A stretch of 44,490 bases of DNA from Nocardiopsis suaedae (lineage in GTDB: Bacteria > Actinomycetota > Actinomycetes > Streptosporangiales > Streptosporangiaceae), in assembly GCF_027706745.1 (NCBI RefSeq), contig NZ_JAQFWP010000062.1:1-44490 (forward strand), given 5' to 3'. The translations under genes and the position numbers were made by a program. The notes under the pieces are model-generated. The model did no database searches. It was not told the origin of the DNA and saw nothing but the letters and a program-made list of their open reading frames with translations. Each line of letters begins with the position of its first letter. The stretch's first letter is position 1. Shown one piece after another: positions 8,491 to 16,736 of this stretch.

Positions 8491-9774
8491 ATGGCGCCGG
8501 TGATGTCCAGCAGACTGCGGTCGGGGCGGCCGCTCGGCTACGCCGCGGCGGCGGCCGCGGTCGCGCTCGCCGCGACCGGGTGCAGCCTGGATCTGAGCGA
8601 CCTGCGTCCCGGTGGTGGTGAGCAGACGCAGGAGGAGGCCGCGCCGGTCGAGGCGGCTCCGGTCCTGGAGGGGGCGCTGAAGCGGCTGGAGGCCGCCGAC
8701 GCGATCGCCGTGCAGGGCAAGGTCGCCGCGGGCGGCGAGGGCGAGGGCGTCAACGACGCCGCGCTGACCGTCACCTCCGCGGGGACCGTGCAGGGGACCT
8801 ATCAGGAGGGCGAGAACGAGGCCGAGGTCCTGGAGGCCGAGGGGCGCGTCTTCCTCAAGGCGCCCGACGAGTTCTGGCTCGACCAGAACATCGCCAACCC
8901 CGACTCCGACCAGTACGCCGGGTCGTGGGTCCGGGTCGCCAAGGAGCAGCTCGGCCTCGACCCGGGCGCCCAGCTGGCCCCGGCCGAGCTGGCCGCCACC
9001 CTGGAGGGGATGGGCGCCGCCTCCGAGGAGGCCCGGCTGGAGGACCTCGACGGCACCCCCGCCTACCGTGTGGACCTGGGCGGCGGGGAGAAGAACCGGG
9101 TCTGGATCAGCGAGGAGGAGCCCTACACCCTCCTGCGCATGGAGATCGAGGACCTCTCGGGCGGGGAGGGCGGCTCTGAGGGCTCCGGGGGAGAGGAGAG
9201 CCCCTCGGACGACGCCTCGGCCGAGGACGCGGGCGGCTCCGGCGCGCGCGTGCAGTTCAACCTCAGCGAGCCCGAGACCGCCGACGTCGAGGGCGTCTAC
9301 GACACCGCGATCGCCGCGGCCAAGGACGAGCTGACCTCCTCGCGCGATGCCCGCATCGAGCTGAACTGGCAGGGCCAGATCGACCTGAAGTGCCAGACCG
9401 GCGGCGCATGCACCGTGTCCGGAACCGCCGAGGACGTCTCCGACGGCGGCGGCGAGGGCAAGGTCATCGTCAACATGGACGCGACCTTCAAGAACGATGA
9501 GCTGGGCGAGAAGAAGTGCGACAGCACCGAGGTGCTGGCGGCCGGGAGCACGGTGGACATGTCCTGCTCCGTGGACTACGCGCTGGAGCCCAGCACCGAG
9601 CCCAAGGACTACGAGATCAACGCCACGAGCGTGCTCTCCACCCAGGGCCTGAGCAAGAAGTCCGCCGGGAAGGTCGCCGACGCGCTGGAGGAGCAGAAGA
9701 AGGCGCTCTCGGGGGCCGGCGGCGAGGACGCCTCCGCCGAGGAGGAGTCGCCGGCCGAGGACGGCGGCAACTAG
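8491..9774 (+). CDS. Secreted lipoprotein, possibly LppX/LprG-like fold
   Basis: This 427-aa protein has an N-terminal signal peptide with Arg8, Arg10 and Arg13, a hydrophobic alanine core and a lipobox ATGC with Cys31. The ATG at 8491 has GGAGG ending 4 nt before it. Residues about 60-210 (alternating strands with AVQGKVAAGGEGEG, GTYQEGENEAEVLEAEGRVFLKAP and a YRVDLGGGEKNRVWISEEEPY segment) recall the LppX/LprAFG lipid- or glycolipid-carrier family, but I cannot confirm this. A low-complexity Gly/Ser/Glu linker (about 225-250) separates a second domain with four Cys, likely in disulfides, and an acidic tail. It sits where glnK-glnD lie in relatives. Confidence 0.75.
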   Translation: MAPVMSSRLRSGRPLGYAAAAAAVALAATGCSLDLSDLRPGGGEQTQEEAAPVEAAPVLEGALKRLEAADAIAVQGKVAAGGEGEGVNDAALTVTSAGTVQGTYQEGENEAEVLEAEGRVFLKAPDEFWLDQNIANPDSDQYAGSWVRVAKEQLGLDPGAQLAPAELAATLEGMGAASEEARLEDLDGTPAYRVDLGGGEKNRVWISEEEPYTLLRMEIEDLSGGEGGSEGSGGEESPSDDASAEDAGGSGARVQFNLSEPETADVEGVYDTAIAAAKDELTSSRDARIELNWQGQIDLKCQTGGACTVSGTAEDVSDGGGEGKVIVNMDATFKNDELGEKKCDSTEVLAAGSTVDMSCSVDYALEPSTEPKDYEINATSVLSTQGLSKKSAGKVADALEEQKKALSGAGGEDASAEEESPAEDGGN

Positions 9775-9788
9775 CCCGCTGCGCGCGG

Positions 9789-9820
9789 GGCGGGGCGGGT
9801 CCGGCGGGACCCGCCCCGCC
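9789..9820 (+). terminator. Terminator hairpin after the lipoprotein gene
   Basis: A perfect 14-bp stem, GGCGGGGCGGGTCC with its complement, closes on a 4-nt loop and is followed by TTGT. It separates the lipoprotein gene from ffh. Confidence 0.75.
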
Positions 9821-9877
9821 TTGTGGGGGCGGGTAACCTAGGAGACCAATCCCGAGGAGAAGGACGGGTCCAGACTC

Positions 9878-11470
9878 GTGTTCGAGACGCTTTCCGACCG
9901 GCTGACATCGGTCTTCAGCTCGCTGCGCAGCAAGGGCCGGCTGTCCGAGGAGGACATCAACGCGACCGCGCGCGAGATCCGTCTCGCACTTCTGGAGGCG
10001 GACGTCGCCCTCCCGGTGGTCCGCGACTTCATCGCGAAGGTCAAGGAGCGCGCGCGGGGCGAGGAGGTCTCCCGGGCGCTGAACCCGGCACAGCAGGTCA
10101 TCAAGATCGTCAACGAGGAGCTCATCGAGATCCTCGGCGGCGAGACCCGGGAGATCCGGTTCGCCAAGACCCCCCCGACCGTCATCATGCTCGCCGGCCT
10201 GCAGGGCGCCGGAAAGACCACGCTGGCGGGCAAGCTCGGCCAGTGGCTGGCCGGGCAGCGCAACACGCCGCTGCTCGTCGCCGCCGACCTGCAGCGGCCC
10301 AACGCCGTCACCCAGCTGCAGGTGGTCGGCGAGCGCGCCAGGGTCCCGGTGTTCGCTCCCGAGCCCGGCAACGGCGTGGGCGACCCGGTCGAGGTCGCGC
10401 GCCGCTCCCTGGAGGAGGCCGAGCGCAACAACCACAACGTGGTCATCATCGACACCGCCGGCCGCCTGGGCGTCGACGAGGAGATGATGCGCCAGGCCGC
10501 CGACATCCGCGACGCGGTGAAGCCGGACGAGGTCCTGTTCGTCGTCGACGCGATGATCGGCCAGGACGCGGTGGCCACCGCCCAGGCGTTCCTGGACGGC
10601 GTGGGCTACGACGCGGTGGCGCTGACCAAGCTCGACGGCGACGCCCGCGGCGGTGCCGCGCTGTCGATCCGGCACATCACCGGCCGGCCGATCATGTTCG
10701 CCTCCACCGGTGAGAAGCTCGAGGACTTCGACCTCTTCCACCCCGAGCGGATGGCCTCGCGCATCCTCGACATGGGCGACGTGCTCACCCTGATCGAGAA
10801 GGCGCAGCGCACCTTCGAGGAAGAAGAAGTCAGCAAGATGGCCAAGACGTTGGCCTCCGACGACGACTTCACCCTCGACGACTTCCTCGAGCAGATGGGG
10901 ATGGTCCGCAAGCTGGGCCCCATCGGCAACCTGCTCGGCATGATGCCGGGCATGGGCCAGATGAAGGACCAGTTGGCCGGCGTCGACGACAAGGACCTGG
11001 ACCGGATCACCGCGATCATCCGGTCGATGACCCCGGCCGAGCGGGACAACCCCAAGATCATCAACGGCTCCCGCAGGCTGCGCATCGCAAACGGCTCGGG
11101 CACCGAGGTGGGCGAGGTCAGCGGCCTGGTCACCCGGTTCTTCGAGGCGCAGAAGATGATGCGCCAGATGAAGAACGGCAACATGCCCGGGATGCCGGGG
11201 ATGCCCGGCATGGGCGGCGGCAACAAGAAGAAGGCCAAGGCCCAGGCCAAGAAGGCGAAGAAGGGCAAGCAGCGCAGCGGCAACCCGATGAAGGCGCGCC
11301 AGCAGGAGGCCGAGAAGGCCGCCGAGCGGCAGCGCCGCCGCGAGGAGGGCCCCGCGGAGCAGCAGATGCCCGACCTGCCGCCCGGCCTCGGCGGCGGGCA
11401 GCTCCCCCCCGCGCTCGGCGGCGGGAAGATGCCGGACCTGTCCGACTTCGACTTCGGCAAGAAGAAATAG
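9878..11470 (+). CDS. ffh: Signal recognition particle protein Ffh
   Basis: This is the GTPase core of SRP, 530 aa. It binds 4.5S RNA and signal sequences and interacts with FtsY. GTG at 9878 starts FETLSDRLTSVFSSLR, the usual N-terminus; GAGGAGAAGG lies 14 nt upstream, a long spacing. The N domain is followed by the G domain with P-loop GLQGAGKTTLAGKL, DTAGRL and TKLDGDARGGAALS. The M domain begins near residue 300 and contains FLEQMGMVRKLGPIGNLLGMMPGM, SMTPAERDNPKIINGSRR and a methionine-rich PGMPGMPGMGGG stretch. The C-terminal tail is Lys-rich and then Pro/Gly-rich, longer than in E. coli and usual in actinobacteria. Confidence 0.97.
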   Translation: MFETLSDRLTSVFSSLRSKGRLSEEDINATAREIRLALLEADVALPVVRDFIAKVKERARGEEVSRALNPAQQVIKIVNEELIEILGGETREIRFAKTPPTVIMLAGLQGAGKTTLAGKLGQWLAGQRNTPLLVAADLQRPNAVTQLQVVGERARVPVFAPEPGNGVGDPVEVARRSLEEAERNNHNVVIIDTAGRLGVDEEMMRQAADIRDAVKPDEVLFVVDAMIGQDAVATAQAFLDGVGYDAVALTKLDGDARGGAALSIRHITGRPIMFASTGEKLEDFDLFHPERMASRILDMGDVLTLIEKAQRTFEEEEVSKMAKTLASDDDFTLDDFLEQMGMVRKLGPIGNLLGMMPGMGQMKDQLAGVDDKDLDRITAIIRSMTPAERDNPKIINGSRRLRIANGSGTEVGEVSGLVTRFFEAQKMMRQMKNGNMPGMPGMPGMGGGNKKKAKAQAKKAKKGKQRSGNPMKARQQEAEKAAERQRRREEGPAEQQMPDLPPGLGGGQLPPALGGGKMPDLSDFDFGKKK

Positions 11471-11488
11471 GAGCGCACGGCGCCGGAG

Positions 11489-11539
11489 CCCCCGTGTGCG
11501 TCCGCACGACCCGCCGGGCCGCGCGGACGCACACGGGGG
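11489..11539 (+). terminator. Strong hairpin between ffh and rpsP
   Basis: A perfect 17-bp stem (11489-11505 with 11523-11539) encloses a 17-nt loop, 19 nt after the ffh stop. There is no T tract. The next promoter starts only a few bases downstream. Confidence 0.7.
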
Positions 11540-11550
11540 TGCTCACGCTC

Positions 11551-11559
11551 TGGCATAAT
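11551..11559 (+). promoter_or_regulatory. rpsP: Extended -10 promoter for the rpsP operon
   Basis: TGGCATAAT combines the TGN extension with a five-of-six match to TATAAT, which is rare in this GC-rich sequence. No good -35 box is seen because that position falls in the terminator stem. Transcription would begin near 11566, leaving a leader of about 130 nt before rpsP. Confidence 0.6.
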
Positions 11560-11693
11560 CGAACGTGCGACTCACGGTGCCCGGGTCGGCCCTCTACTTG
11601 CCCGGCGCCCACGTCCGGTCCGATCGGCCCCCGCAACCCCACGCGGCGGCGCCCGAACGGACACTCGCTTACGCAATTCAGGAGAACCACTCC

Positions 11694-12146
11694 GTGGCAG
11701 TCAAGATCAAGCTCAAGCGTCTGGGGAAGATCCGTACGCCCCAGTACCGCATCATCGTCGCCGACGCCCGCGCCAAGCGCGACGGCCAGGCCATCGAGGA
11801 GATCGGCAAGTACCACCCGAAGGAGCACCCCAGCTTCATCGAGGTGAACTCGGAGCGGGCGCAGTACTGGCTGTCCAAGGGGGCCCAGCCGACCGACCCG
11901 GTCAAGGCGCTTCTGAAGAAGACCGGTGACTGGCAGGAGTTCAAGGGCCTGCCCAAGCCCCAGAAGCCGATCCAGGTCGCCGAGCCGCGCGACAAGGACG
12001 CCGAGGAGGCCGCCTTCCAGGCCGTCCTGAAGGAGCTCGTGCTCCCGGACAACGAGGACAAGGGCGGCAAGGGCAAGGCCAAGAAGAAGGCCGAGAAGGC
12101 CGACGAGGCGACCGGCGAGACGAGCAAGCCCGAGGGCGAGGCCTGA
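11694..12146 (+). CDS. rpsP: 30S ribosomal protein S16
   Basis: Ribosomal protein S16 of the 30S subunit, 150 aa. The GTG at 11694 follows CAGGAGAACCACTCC and begins [19 protein letters not shown], the invariant family N-terminus. An upstream in-frame extension exists but lacks homology and a ribosome binding site. The S16 core ends near residue 85. The remaining 65 residues form the Lys/Glu/Ala-rich extension ([19 protein letters not shown]) that many actinobacterial S16 proteins carry. It is followed 1 nt later by the KH-domain gene, so the two are cotranscribed. Confidence 0.97.
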   Translation: MAVKIKLKRLGKIRTPQYRIIVADARAKRDGQAIEEIGKYHPKEHPSFIEVNSERAQYWLSKGAQPTDPVKALLKKTGDWQEFKGLPKPQKPIQVAEPRDKDAEEAAFQAVLKELVLPDNEDKGGKGKAKKKAEKADEATGETSKPEGEA

Positions 12147-12147
12147 C

Positions 12148-12390
12148 GTGCTGGAAGAGGCGCTTGAGCACCTGGTCAAGGGCATCGTGGTGAACGCCGA
12201 CGATGTCCAGGTGAGAGCCAAGAGGCTCCGCAAGGGCAAGGTGCTCGAAGTTCGGGTGCATCCCGACGACCTCGGCAAGGTCATCGGTCGCAACGGCCGG
12301 ACCGCCAAGGCCCTGCGGACCGTGGTCGGTTCGCTGGCCGGCGGCAAGTACGTCCGCGTGGACCTGCTGGACCTGCACGAGGTGCGCTGA
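12148..12390 (+). CDS. khpA: KH-domain RNA-binding protein KhpA
   Basis: This single KH-domain protein of 80 aa belongs to the KhpA (formerly YlqC, UPF0109) family. It binds RNA and in Gram-positive bacteria partners with KhpB/EloR; its place between rpsP and rimM is conserved. The GTG at 12148 starts LEEALEHLVKGIVVNADDV, and the KH GXXG loop is in VIGRNGRTAKALR. The start lies just after the rpsP stop, suggesting coupled translation. Confidence 0.93.
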   Translation: MLEEALEHLVKGIVVNADDVQVRAKRLRKGKVLEVRVHPDDLGKVIGRNGRTAKALRTVVGSLAGGKYVRVDLLDLHEVR

Positions 12391-12398
12391 ACCGTGCG

Positions 12399-12435
12399 CC
12401 GGGGGCGCCGATCCGCGACGGGTCGGCGCCCCCGG
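12399..12435 (+). terminator. Hairpin between khpA and rimM
   Basis: A 16-bp stem (12399-12414 with 12420-12435, one wobble) has a 5-nt loop and begins 8 nt after the khpA stop. It lacks a T tract and may attenuate rather than fully stop transcription into rimM. Confidence 0.6.
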
Positions 12436-12493
12436 TGTCGTGTCCGGGGGCCGGGATCCGGGCCCGGCCGGGAAGGGAACGAGGAAGACCGCG

Positions 12494-13021
12494 ATGCGTC
12501 TGGTTGTCGGCCGGATCGGCCGCGCCCACGGGATCCGTGGCGACGTGGCCGTCGACGTGCGCACGGACGAGCCGCGGGCGCGCTTCGCGCCCGGCTCGCG
12601 CCTGCTCACCGACCCCGAGTCGGCGGGGCCGCTCGTGGTGGCCTCGTCCCGCACCCACGCGGGGCGCCTGCTCGTGCGCTTCGAGGGGGTGGCCGACCGC
12701 ACCGCCGCCGAGGGGCTGCGCGGCACCGTGCTGCAGGTGGATTCGGCGGACCTGGGGCCTCTGGAGGACCCCGACGAGTTCCGCGACCACGAGCTGATCG
12801 GGCTGCGGGCCCACACCGTCGGCGGCGGCGAGGTCGGGGTGGTCGCCGACGTGCTGCACCACGCCCAGGACCTGCTGGTGATCGACACCGGCGGGGGCGG
12901 GGAGGCGCTGGTCCCCTTCGTCCGCGCGCTCGTGCCCGAGGTGGACACCGCCGCGGGCACGGTCACCCTGGACCCCCCGCCCGGGCTGCTCGACCCGGGC
13001 GCCGCCGAGGGGGGCGACTGA
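12494..13021 (+). CDS. rimM: 16S rRNA processing protein RimM
   Basis: This 30S assembly factor binds S19 and matures the 16S rRNA 3' domain; it has 175 aa. The ATG at 12494 sits after ACGAGGAAGACC and starts RLVVGRIGRAHGIRGDVAVDVRTD, the canonical beginning, so 18 in-frame upstream codons are excluded. The N-terminal RimM domain runs to about residue 85. The C-terminal PRC-barrel domain contains DHELIGLRAHTVGGGEVG and ends with ALVPFVRALVPEVDTAAGTV. trmD begins 6 nt after the stop, as in most bacteria. Confidence 0.96.
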   Translation: MRLVVGRIGRAHGIRGDVAVDVRTDEPRARFAPGSRLLTDPESAGPLVVASSRTHAGRLLVRFEGVADRTAAEGLRGTVLQVDSADLGPLEDPDEFRDHELIGLRAHTVGGGEVGVVADVLHHAQDLLVIDTGGGGEALVPFVRALVPEVDTAAGTVTLDPPPGLLDPGAAEGGD

Positions 13022-13027
13022 CCGCCG

Positions 13028-13828
13028 ATGCGCATCGACATCGTCACCATCTTCCCCGACTACTTCGCCCCGCTGGAGCTGTCGCTCATCGGCAAGGCGC
13101 GGGAGGCGGGGATCCTCGACGTCCGCCTGCACGACCTGCGGTCCTGGACCCACGACCGGCACAACACCGTCGACGACACGCCCTACGGGGGCGGGCCGGG
13201 GATGGTCATGAAGCCCGAGCCGTGGGGCGAGGCACTGGACGCGGTCGCCGCCGCCGGCCAGGACGGCCGGGAGGGGGGCGTCCCCCGGCTGATCGTGCCC
13301 ACTCCCAGCGGGGCGCCGTTCACCCAGGCCCGCGCCGACCGGCTGGCCGCCGAGCCGTGGCTGGTCTTCGCGTGCGGGCGCTACGAGGGCATCGACGGCC
13401 GCGTCCTGGAGGAGGCGGCCGGGCGCATGCCCGTCGAGGAGCTGAGCATCGGCGACTACGTCCTGGCGGGCGGGGAGTCGGCCACGCTGGTCATGGTCGA
13501 GACGGTGTCGCGGCTGCTGCCGGGCGTGCTCGGCAACCGCGACTCGGTCGACCAGGACTCCTTCGCCCCGGGAGAGATGGAGCACCTGTTGGAGGGTCCC
13601 GTCTACACCAAACCCGCGGTGTGGCGGGGGCGCGAGGTGCCGCCCGTGCTGTTGTCCGGCAACCACGGCGCGGTCGACCGCTGGCGCCGCGACCAGGCCC
13701 TCCGCAAGACGGCGAGGATGCGGCCGGAGCTGCTCGGGGAGGGCGACCCCTCCCGTTTCGACCACCGCGACCAGGAAGTCCTCGCCGAGGCCCGGTTACA
13801 GGCCGGGCCCGGATCTATGGCAGACTAA
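13028..13828 (+). CDS. trmD: tRNA (guanine37-N1)-methyltransferase TrmD
   Basis: TrmD methylates G37 next to the anticodon using S-adenosylmethionine and prevents +1 frameshifting. It is a SPOUT-class trefoil-knot dimer; this protein has 266 aa. Visible family motifs are MRIDIVTIFPDYF, HDRHNTVDDTPYGGGPGMVM, CGRYEGIDGR and ELSIGDYVLAGGE, which form the cofactor-binding knot. The C-terminal part shows GPVYTKPAVWRGREVPPVLLSGNH. It is coupled to rimM (6-nt gap) and followed by rplS after a 164-bp spacer that holds no gene. Confidence 0.97.
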   Translation: MRIDIVTIFPDYFAPLELSLIGKAREAGILDVRLHDLRSWTHDRHNTVDDTPYGGGPGMVMKPEPWGEALDAVAAAGQDGREGGVPRLIVPTPSGAPFTQARADRLAAEPWLVFACGRYEGIDGRVLEEAAGRMPVEELSIGDYVLAGGESATLVMVETVSRLLPGVLGNRDSVDQDSFAPGEMEHLLEGPVYTKPAVWRGREVPPVLLSGNHGAVDRWRRDQALRKTARMRPELLGEGDPSRFDHRDQEVLAEARLQAGPGSMAD

Positions 13829-13992
13829 GACGAGTTGCCCCTGCCGTAGACGTTCGTCCGCATGCTGTCGGACGCCTAGGCGGCGGAATCGCCTCCGCCC
13901 ACACGGGCACACATCGACACCGGCAGCAGAATCCGCCCGCGCGAACCGCAATGGCCGTCGCCGCGGCGCGCAACCGATGAGGAATCGCTGAG

Positions 13993-14352
13993 ATGCACAC
14001 CGCTATCCAGGAGCTCGAGAAGGCCCAGCTGCGCTCCGACATCCCCGACTTCCGCCCGGGCGACACGCTCAACGTCCACGTGCGCGTGACCGAGGGGAAC
14101 CGGTCCCGTATCCAGGTCTTCAAGGGTGCGGTGATCCGACGGCAGGGCGCCGGCAACCGCGAGACCTTCACGGTCCGCAAGGTCAGCTACGGGGTCGGCG
14201 TGGAGCGCACCTTCCCGGTGCACACCCCGGCCATCGAGAAGATCGAGGTCGCCGCCCGCGGCCGGGTCCGCCGCGCCAAGCTGTACTACCTGCGGGACCT
14301 GCGGGGCAAGGCCGCCCGCATCCCGGAGCGCCGCGAGCCCGCCGCCAAGTAG
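13993..14352 (+). CDS. rplS: 50S ribosomal protein L19
   Basis: L19 lies at the 30S-50S interface; this copy has 119 aa, the usual length. ATG at 13993 follows GATGAGGAATCGCTGAG. The motifs [59 protein letters not shown] and [16 protein letters not shown] are all present. The 164-bp spacer after trmD is a likely leader or promoter region, though I cannot define its elements. Confidence 0.97.
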   Translation: MHTAIQELEKAQLRSDIPDFRPGDTLNVHVRVTEGNRSRIQVFKGAVIRRQGAGNRETFTVRKVSYGVGVERTFPVHTPAIEKIEVAARGRVRRAKLYYLRDLRGKAARIPERREPAAK

Positions 14353-14388
14353 GCCTCCTGGCCGCACCGGCGCACGCCGGCCGCGGCC

Positions 14389-14413
14389 GCGCGCTTTCGG
14401 GCGCGCACTTTTA
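14389..14413 (+). terminator. Terminator after rplS
   Basis: GCGCGC (14389-14394) pairs with GCGCGC (14401-14406) around TTTCGG, followed by ACTTTTA. The short GC stem with a T-rich tail is a classical intrinsic terminator. Confidence 0.7.
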
Positions 14414-14452
14414 TCGGCGCGCGACGCGCCGCTCGGATAGGCTTCGTTCCCG

Positions 14453-15529
14453 ATGAGCAACGAGGAATCCGGCACGCACACCACTGGCTCCCCTGCGGAC
14501 GACCGCGGGGGAGCCAGACGTGTGTCCGGCCCCGGTGCGCCCGCCGGCCCCGGGTCGGCCGCCGAGGAGGCGGGGGGCGCCGGGGGCGCGGAGGGTGCCG
14601 GACCGGACGCCGGACGGCCCAGGGGGAGTGCGGAGGACGCGATGGGCGCCAAGAAAGAGGAGACGGGCGAGAAGAAGGGCTCCTTCTGGAAGGAGCTTCC
14701 CCTCCTGATCGTCATCGCGCTGGTCCTGGCCTTCGTCATCAAGACCTGGGTGGTGCAGCCGTTCTACATCCCCTCCGGGTCCATGGAGGACACGCTCCAG
14801 ATCAACGACCGGGTGCTGGTCAACAAGCTCGTCTACCAGGTGCGCGACATCGAGCGCGGCGACATCGTGGTGTTCAACGGCACCGGGACCTGGGACGAGC
14901 CGGGGGTGGAGGCCCCCGAGTCCGGGAACGCGGTGAACCGGCTGTTCACCTGGGTGGGCCAGCAGCTGGGCGTGCAGCCCACCGGCAAGGACTACATCAA
15001 GCGCGTGATCGGGGTCGGCGGCGACACGGTCGAGTGCTGCGACGCCGAGGGGCGCGTGATGGTCAACGGCGAGCCGCTGGACGAGCCGTACCTGTACCCG
15101 GGCAGCCAGGACACGCACACCGAGTTCGGGCCGGTCGAGGTCCCCGAGGGGCGGCTCTGGCTGATGGGCGACCACCGGCAGATCTCCTACGACTCCCGGC
15201 TGCACCAGAACGACCCGGGGGAGGGCACGATCGCCGAGGACGAGGTCATCGGCCGGGCGTTCGTCCTGATGTGGCCGGTGGACCGGATGCGCACGCTGCC
15301 GATCCCGGAGACGTTCGACTCCCTGAACGAAGGGGGCGGGGGCGGCGAGGCCGCGGGCGCCCCGGACGGCGACCGGGCGTCGGAGCCGGTGGCGGCCGCG
15401 GCGGTCCCGGCGGCGGCGCCGCTGCTGCTGGGGGCGGCGGCAGCGGTCCCGGTGCAGCGGGCGGGCCGGGGCCTGTGGCGGCGGCGTCCGAGGTCTGGGA
15501 AGTCACACGCCGGGGATTCCGGCGAATGA
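14453..15529 (+). CDS. lepB: Type I signal peptidase LepB
   Basis: This membrane protease releases secreted proteins; it has 358 aa. The ATG at 14453 lies 9 nt after a TAGGCT -10-like box (14438-14443), suggesting a nearly leaderless message. About 75 Gly/Ala/Glu-rich cytoplasmic residues precede the membrane anchor (PLLIVIALVLAFVIKTWVV). The nucleophile is Ser110 in PSGSMEDTL and the general base is Lys183 in YIKRVIGVGGD. Box E reads GDHRQISYDSR rather than the common GDNR form. After the catalytic domain an Ala-rich second hydrophobic segment (about 320-335) suggests a C-terminal membrane anchor. rnhB, next in M. tuberculosis, is absent here. Confidence 0.95.
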   Translation: MSNEESGTHTTGSPADDRGGARRVSGPGAPAGPGSAAEEAGGAGGAEGAGPDAGRPRGSAEDAMGAKKEETGEKKGSFWKELPLLIVIALVLAFVIKTWVVQPFYIPSGSMEDTLQINDRVLVNKLVYQVRDIERGDIVVFNGTGTWDEPGVEAPESGNAVNRLFTWVGQQLGVQPTGKDYIKRVIGVGGDTVECCDAEGRVMVNGEPLDEPYLYPGSQDTHTEFGPVEVPEGRLWLMGDHRQISYDSRLHQNDPGEGTIAEDEVIGRAFVLMWPVDRMRTLPIPETFDSLNEGGGGGEAAGAPDGDRASEPVAAAAVPAAAPLLLGAAAAVPVQRAGRGLWRRRPRSGKSHAGDSGE

Positions 15530-15539
15530 CAGCGCGCGG

Positions 15540-15568
15540 TTGACATATGGCGCATGATGGATCTGTAG
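15540..15568 (+). promoter_or_regulatory. Possible promoter for the DUF2469 gene
   Basis: TTGACA (15540-15545) is a perfect -35 box. The best -10 at 17-bp spacing is the weak CTGTAG (15563-15568). A small hairpin AGCGGA/TCCGCT follows immediately. Confidence 0.4.
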
Positions 15569-15671
15569 CGGAAGACATCCGCTTTCGAGCATGGCAGGAC
15601 CAAGAGGCGCCGAACGGGGCGAAGGGGGCCGGGCCGGCGGACCTGGGGTGCACGACGAAAGCGAGCGCGAG

Positions 15672-15998
15672 ATGAGTTCTGAGGACCTGGAGAAGTACGA
15701 GGCCGAGATGGAGCTGCAGCTCTATCGGGAGTACCGCGACGTCGTCGGCCTGTTCTCCTACGTTGTCGAGACCGAGCGGCGGTTCTACCTGACGAACCAC
15801 GTCGACCTGCAGCCGCGCAGCACCGAGAACGGTGAGATGTACTTCGAGGTCACGATGGAGGACGCCTGGGTGTGGGACATGTACCGCCCGGCGCGGTTCG
15901 TCCGCAACGTGCGCGTGGTGACGTTCAAGGACGTGAACGTCGAGGAGATCACCAAGTCCGACCTTGAGGTCCCCTCAGGCCGCCCCGGCCAGGAGTAG
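15672..15998 (+). CDS. DUF2469 family conserved actinobacterial protein
   Basis: This is a small cytoplasmic protein of unknown function, 108 aa, almost universal in actinobacteria at this site (M. tuberculosis Rv2901c). The chosen ATG gives SSEDLEKYEAEMELQLYREY and VVGLFSYVVETERRFYLTNH, the strongly conserved N-terminal half. It then continues with MYFEVTMEDAWVWDMYRPARFV and ends in VRVVTFKDVNVEEI. Earlier in-frame codons from 15591 encode a Gly-rich stretch without conservation and are left out. Its conservation next to lepB, yraN and comM does not reveal a role. Confidence 0.9.
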   Translation: MSSEDLEKYEAEMELQLYREYRDVVGLFSYVVETERRFYLTNHVDLQPRSTENGEMYFEVTMEDAWVWDMYRPARFVRNVRVVTFKDVNVEEITKSDLEVPSGRPGQE

Positions 15999-16025
15999 CA
16001 GGACCCCTCGGGACAGACGCCCACG

Positions 16026-16053
16026 GAGGGCGGGGCCGTACGGCCCCGCCCTC
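16026..16053 (+). terminator. Terminator after the DUF2469 gene
   Basis: A perfect 13-bp stem (16026-16038 with 16041-16053) with a 2-nt loop is followed by TGTTGTG. It lies 27 nt after the stop. Confidence 0.75.
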
Positions 16054-16355
16054 TGTTGTGCTCTGACGGCCTCCAGCGGCCCTGGTGCGACGGCCGCCGG
16101 TCCGGAAGCTTCAGGAGCGCGGGGCAGCCGGTGTCGGCGCGCGCCCGGCCGTAGGCTCTCCAGGGGAGACCCGCCCGGTGCTCCGTACGTGCGGAGACGG
16201 AACCCCTTCCAAGTCCCCGATCCCGTCGCCGTTGCTGCCTACCCGCGTACGCGGAGAGGCCGGTGCGGGCCCTCGCGCTGCTTGTCCACAGGCCGCCGAT
16301 CCGTCCGCCGCGGCGCCCCGCCGCCCCTCACCATCGGGGTCGGAGGTGAGGGCTG
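16054..16355. other. Intergenic region upstream of yraN with one DnaA box
   Basis: This region holds no gene I can support. TTGTCCACA at 16282-16290 is an exact match to the actinobacterial DnaA-box consensus. A TAGGCT box at 16152-16157 matches the one before lepB and could be a -10, but no -35 is evident. Confidence 0.45.
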
Positions 16356-16736
16356 ATGGCATCGGCGACGGCCGGATCAGGGTGGACCAAGGCGGCGCTC
16401 GGGCGGTACGGCGAGGACCTGGCCGCCGCGCACCTGCGGCGGACGGGGCTGCGCATCCTCGCGCGGAACTGGCGCTGCCCGGACGGCGAGATCGACATCG
16501 TCGCCCGCTGGGGCGGCACGCTCATCGTCGTGGAGGTGAAGACCCGCACCGGGCAGCGCTTCGGGACCCCGCTCGAAGCGGTCGGCCCGGCCAAGATGCG
16601 GCGGCTGCGCCGCCTGGCCCGCCGCTACCGCTCCCGGACCCTGAACGCGCCGCCGCGCACCCGTGTCGACGTCGTCGGCGTCCTCGTCCGGCGGGACGGC
16701 CGCGCCTACCTCCGGCACGACCAGGGGGTGGCGTGA
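16356..16736 (+). CDS. yraN: UPF0102 (YraN) nuclease-fold protein
   Basis: This 126-aa protein of the YraN/UPF0102 family has a restriction-endonuclease-like fold; its biochemical function is not settled. ATG at 16356 follows GGAGGTGAGGGCTG. It shows LGRYGEDLAAAHLRRTGLRILARNWR, then GEIDIVARWGGTLIVVEVKTR, which carries the D-(E-X-K) type acidic/lysine residues of this fold. The stop is directly abutted by the ATG of comM, so the genes are translationally linked, as in most actinobacteria. Confidence 0.92.
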   Translation: MASATAGSGWTKAALGRYGEDLAAAHLRRTGLRILARNWRCPDGEIDIVARWGGTLIVVEVKTRTGQRFGTPLEAVGPAKMRRLRRLARRYRSRTLNAPPRTRVDVVGVLVRRDGRAYLRHDQGVA

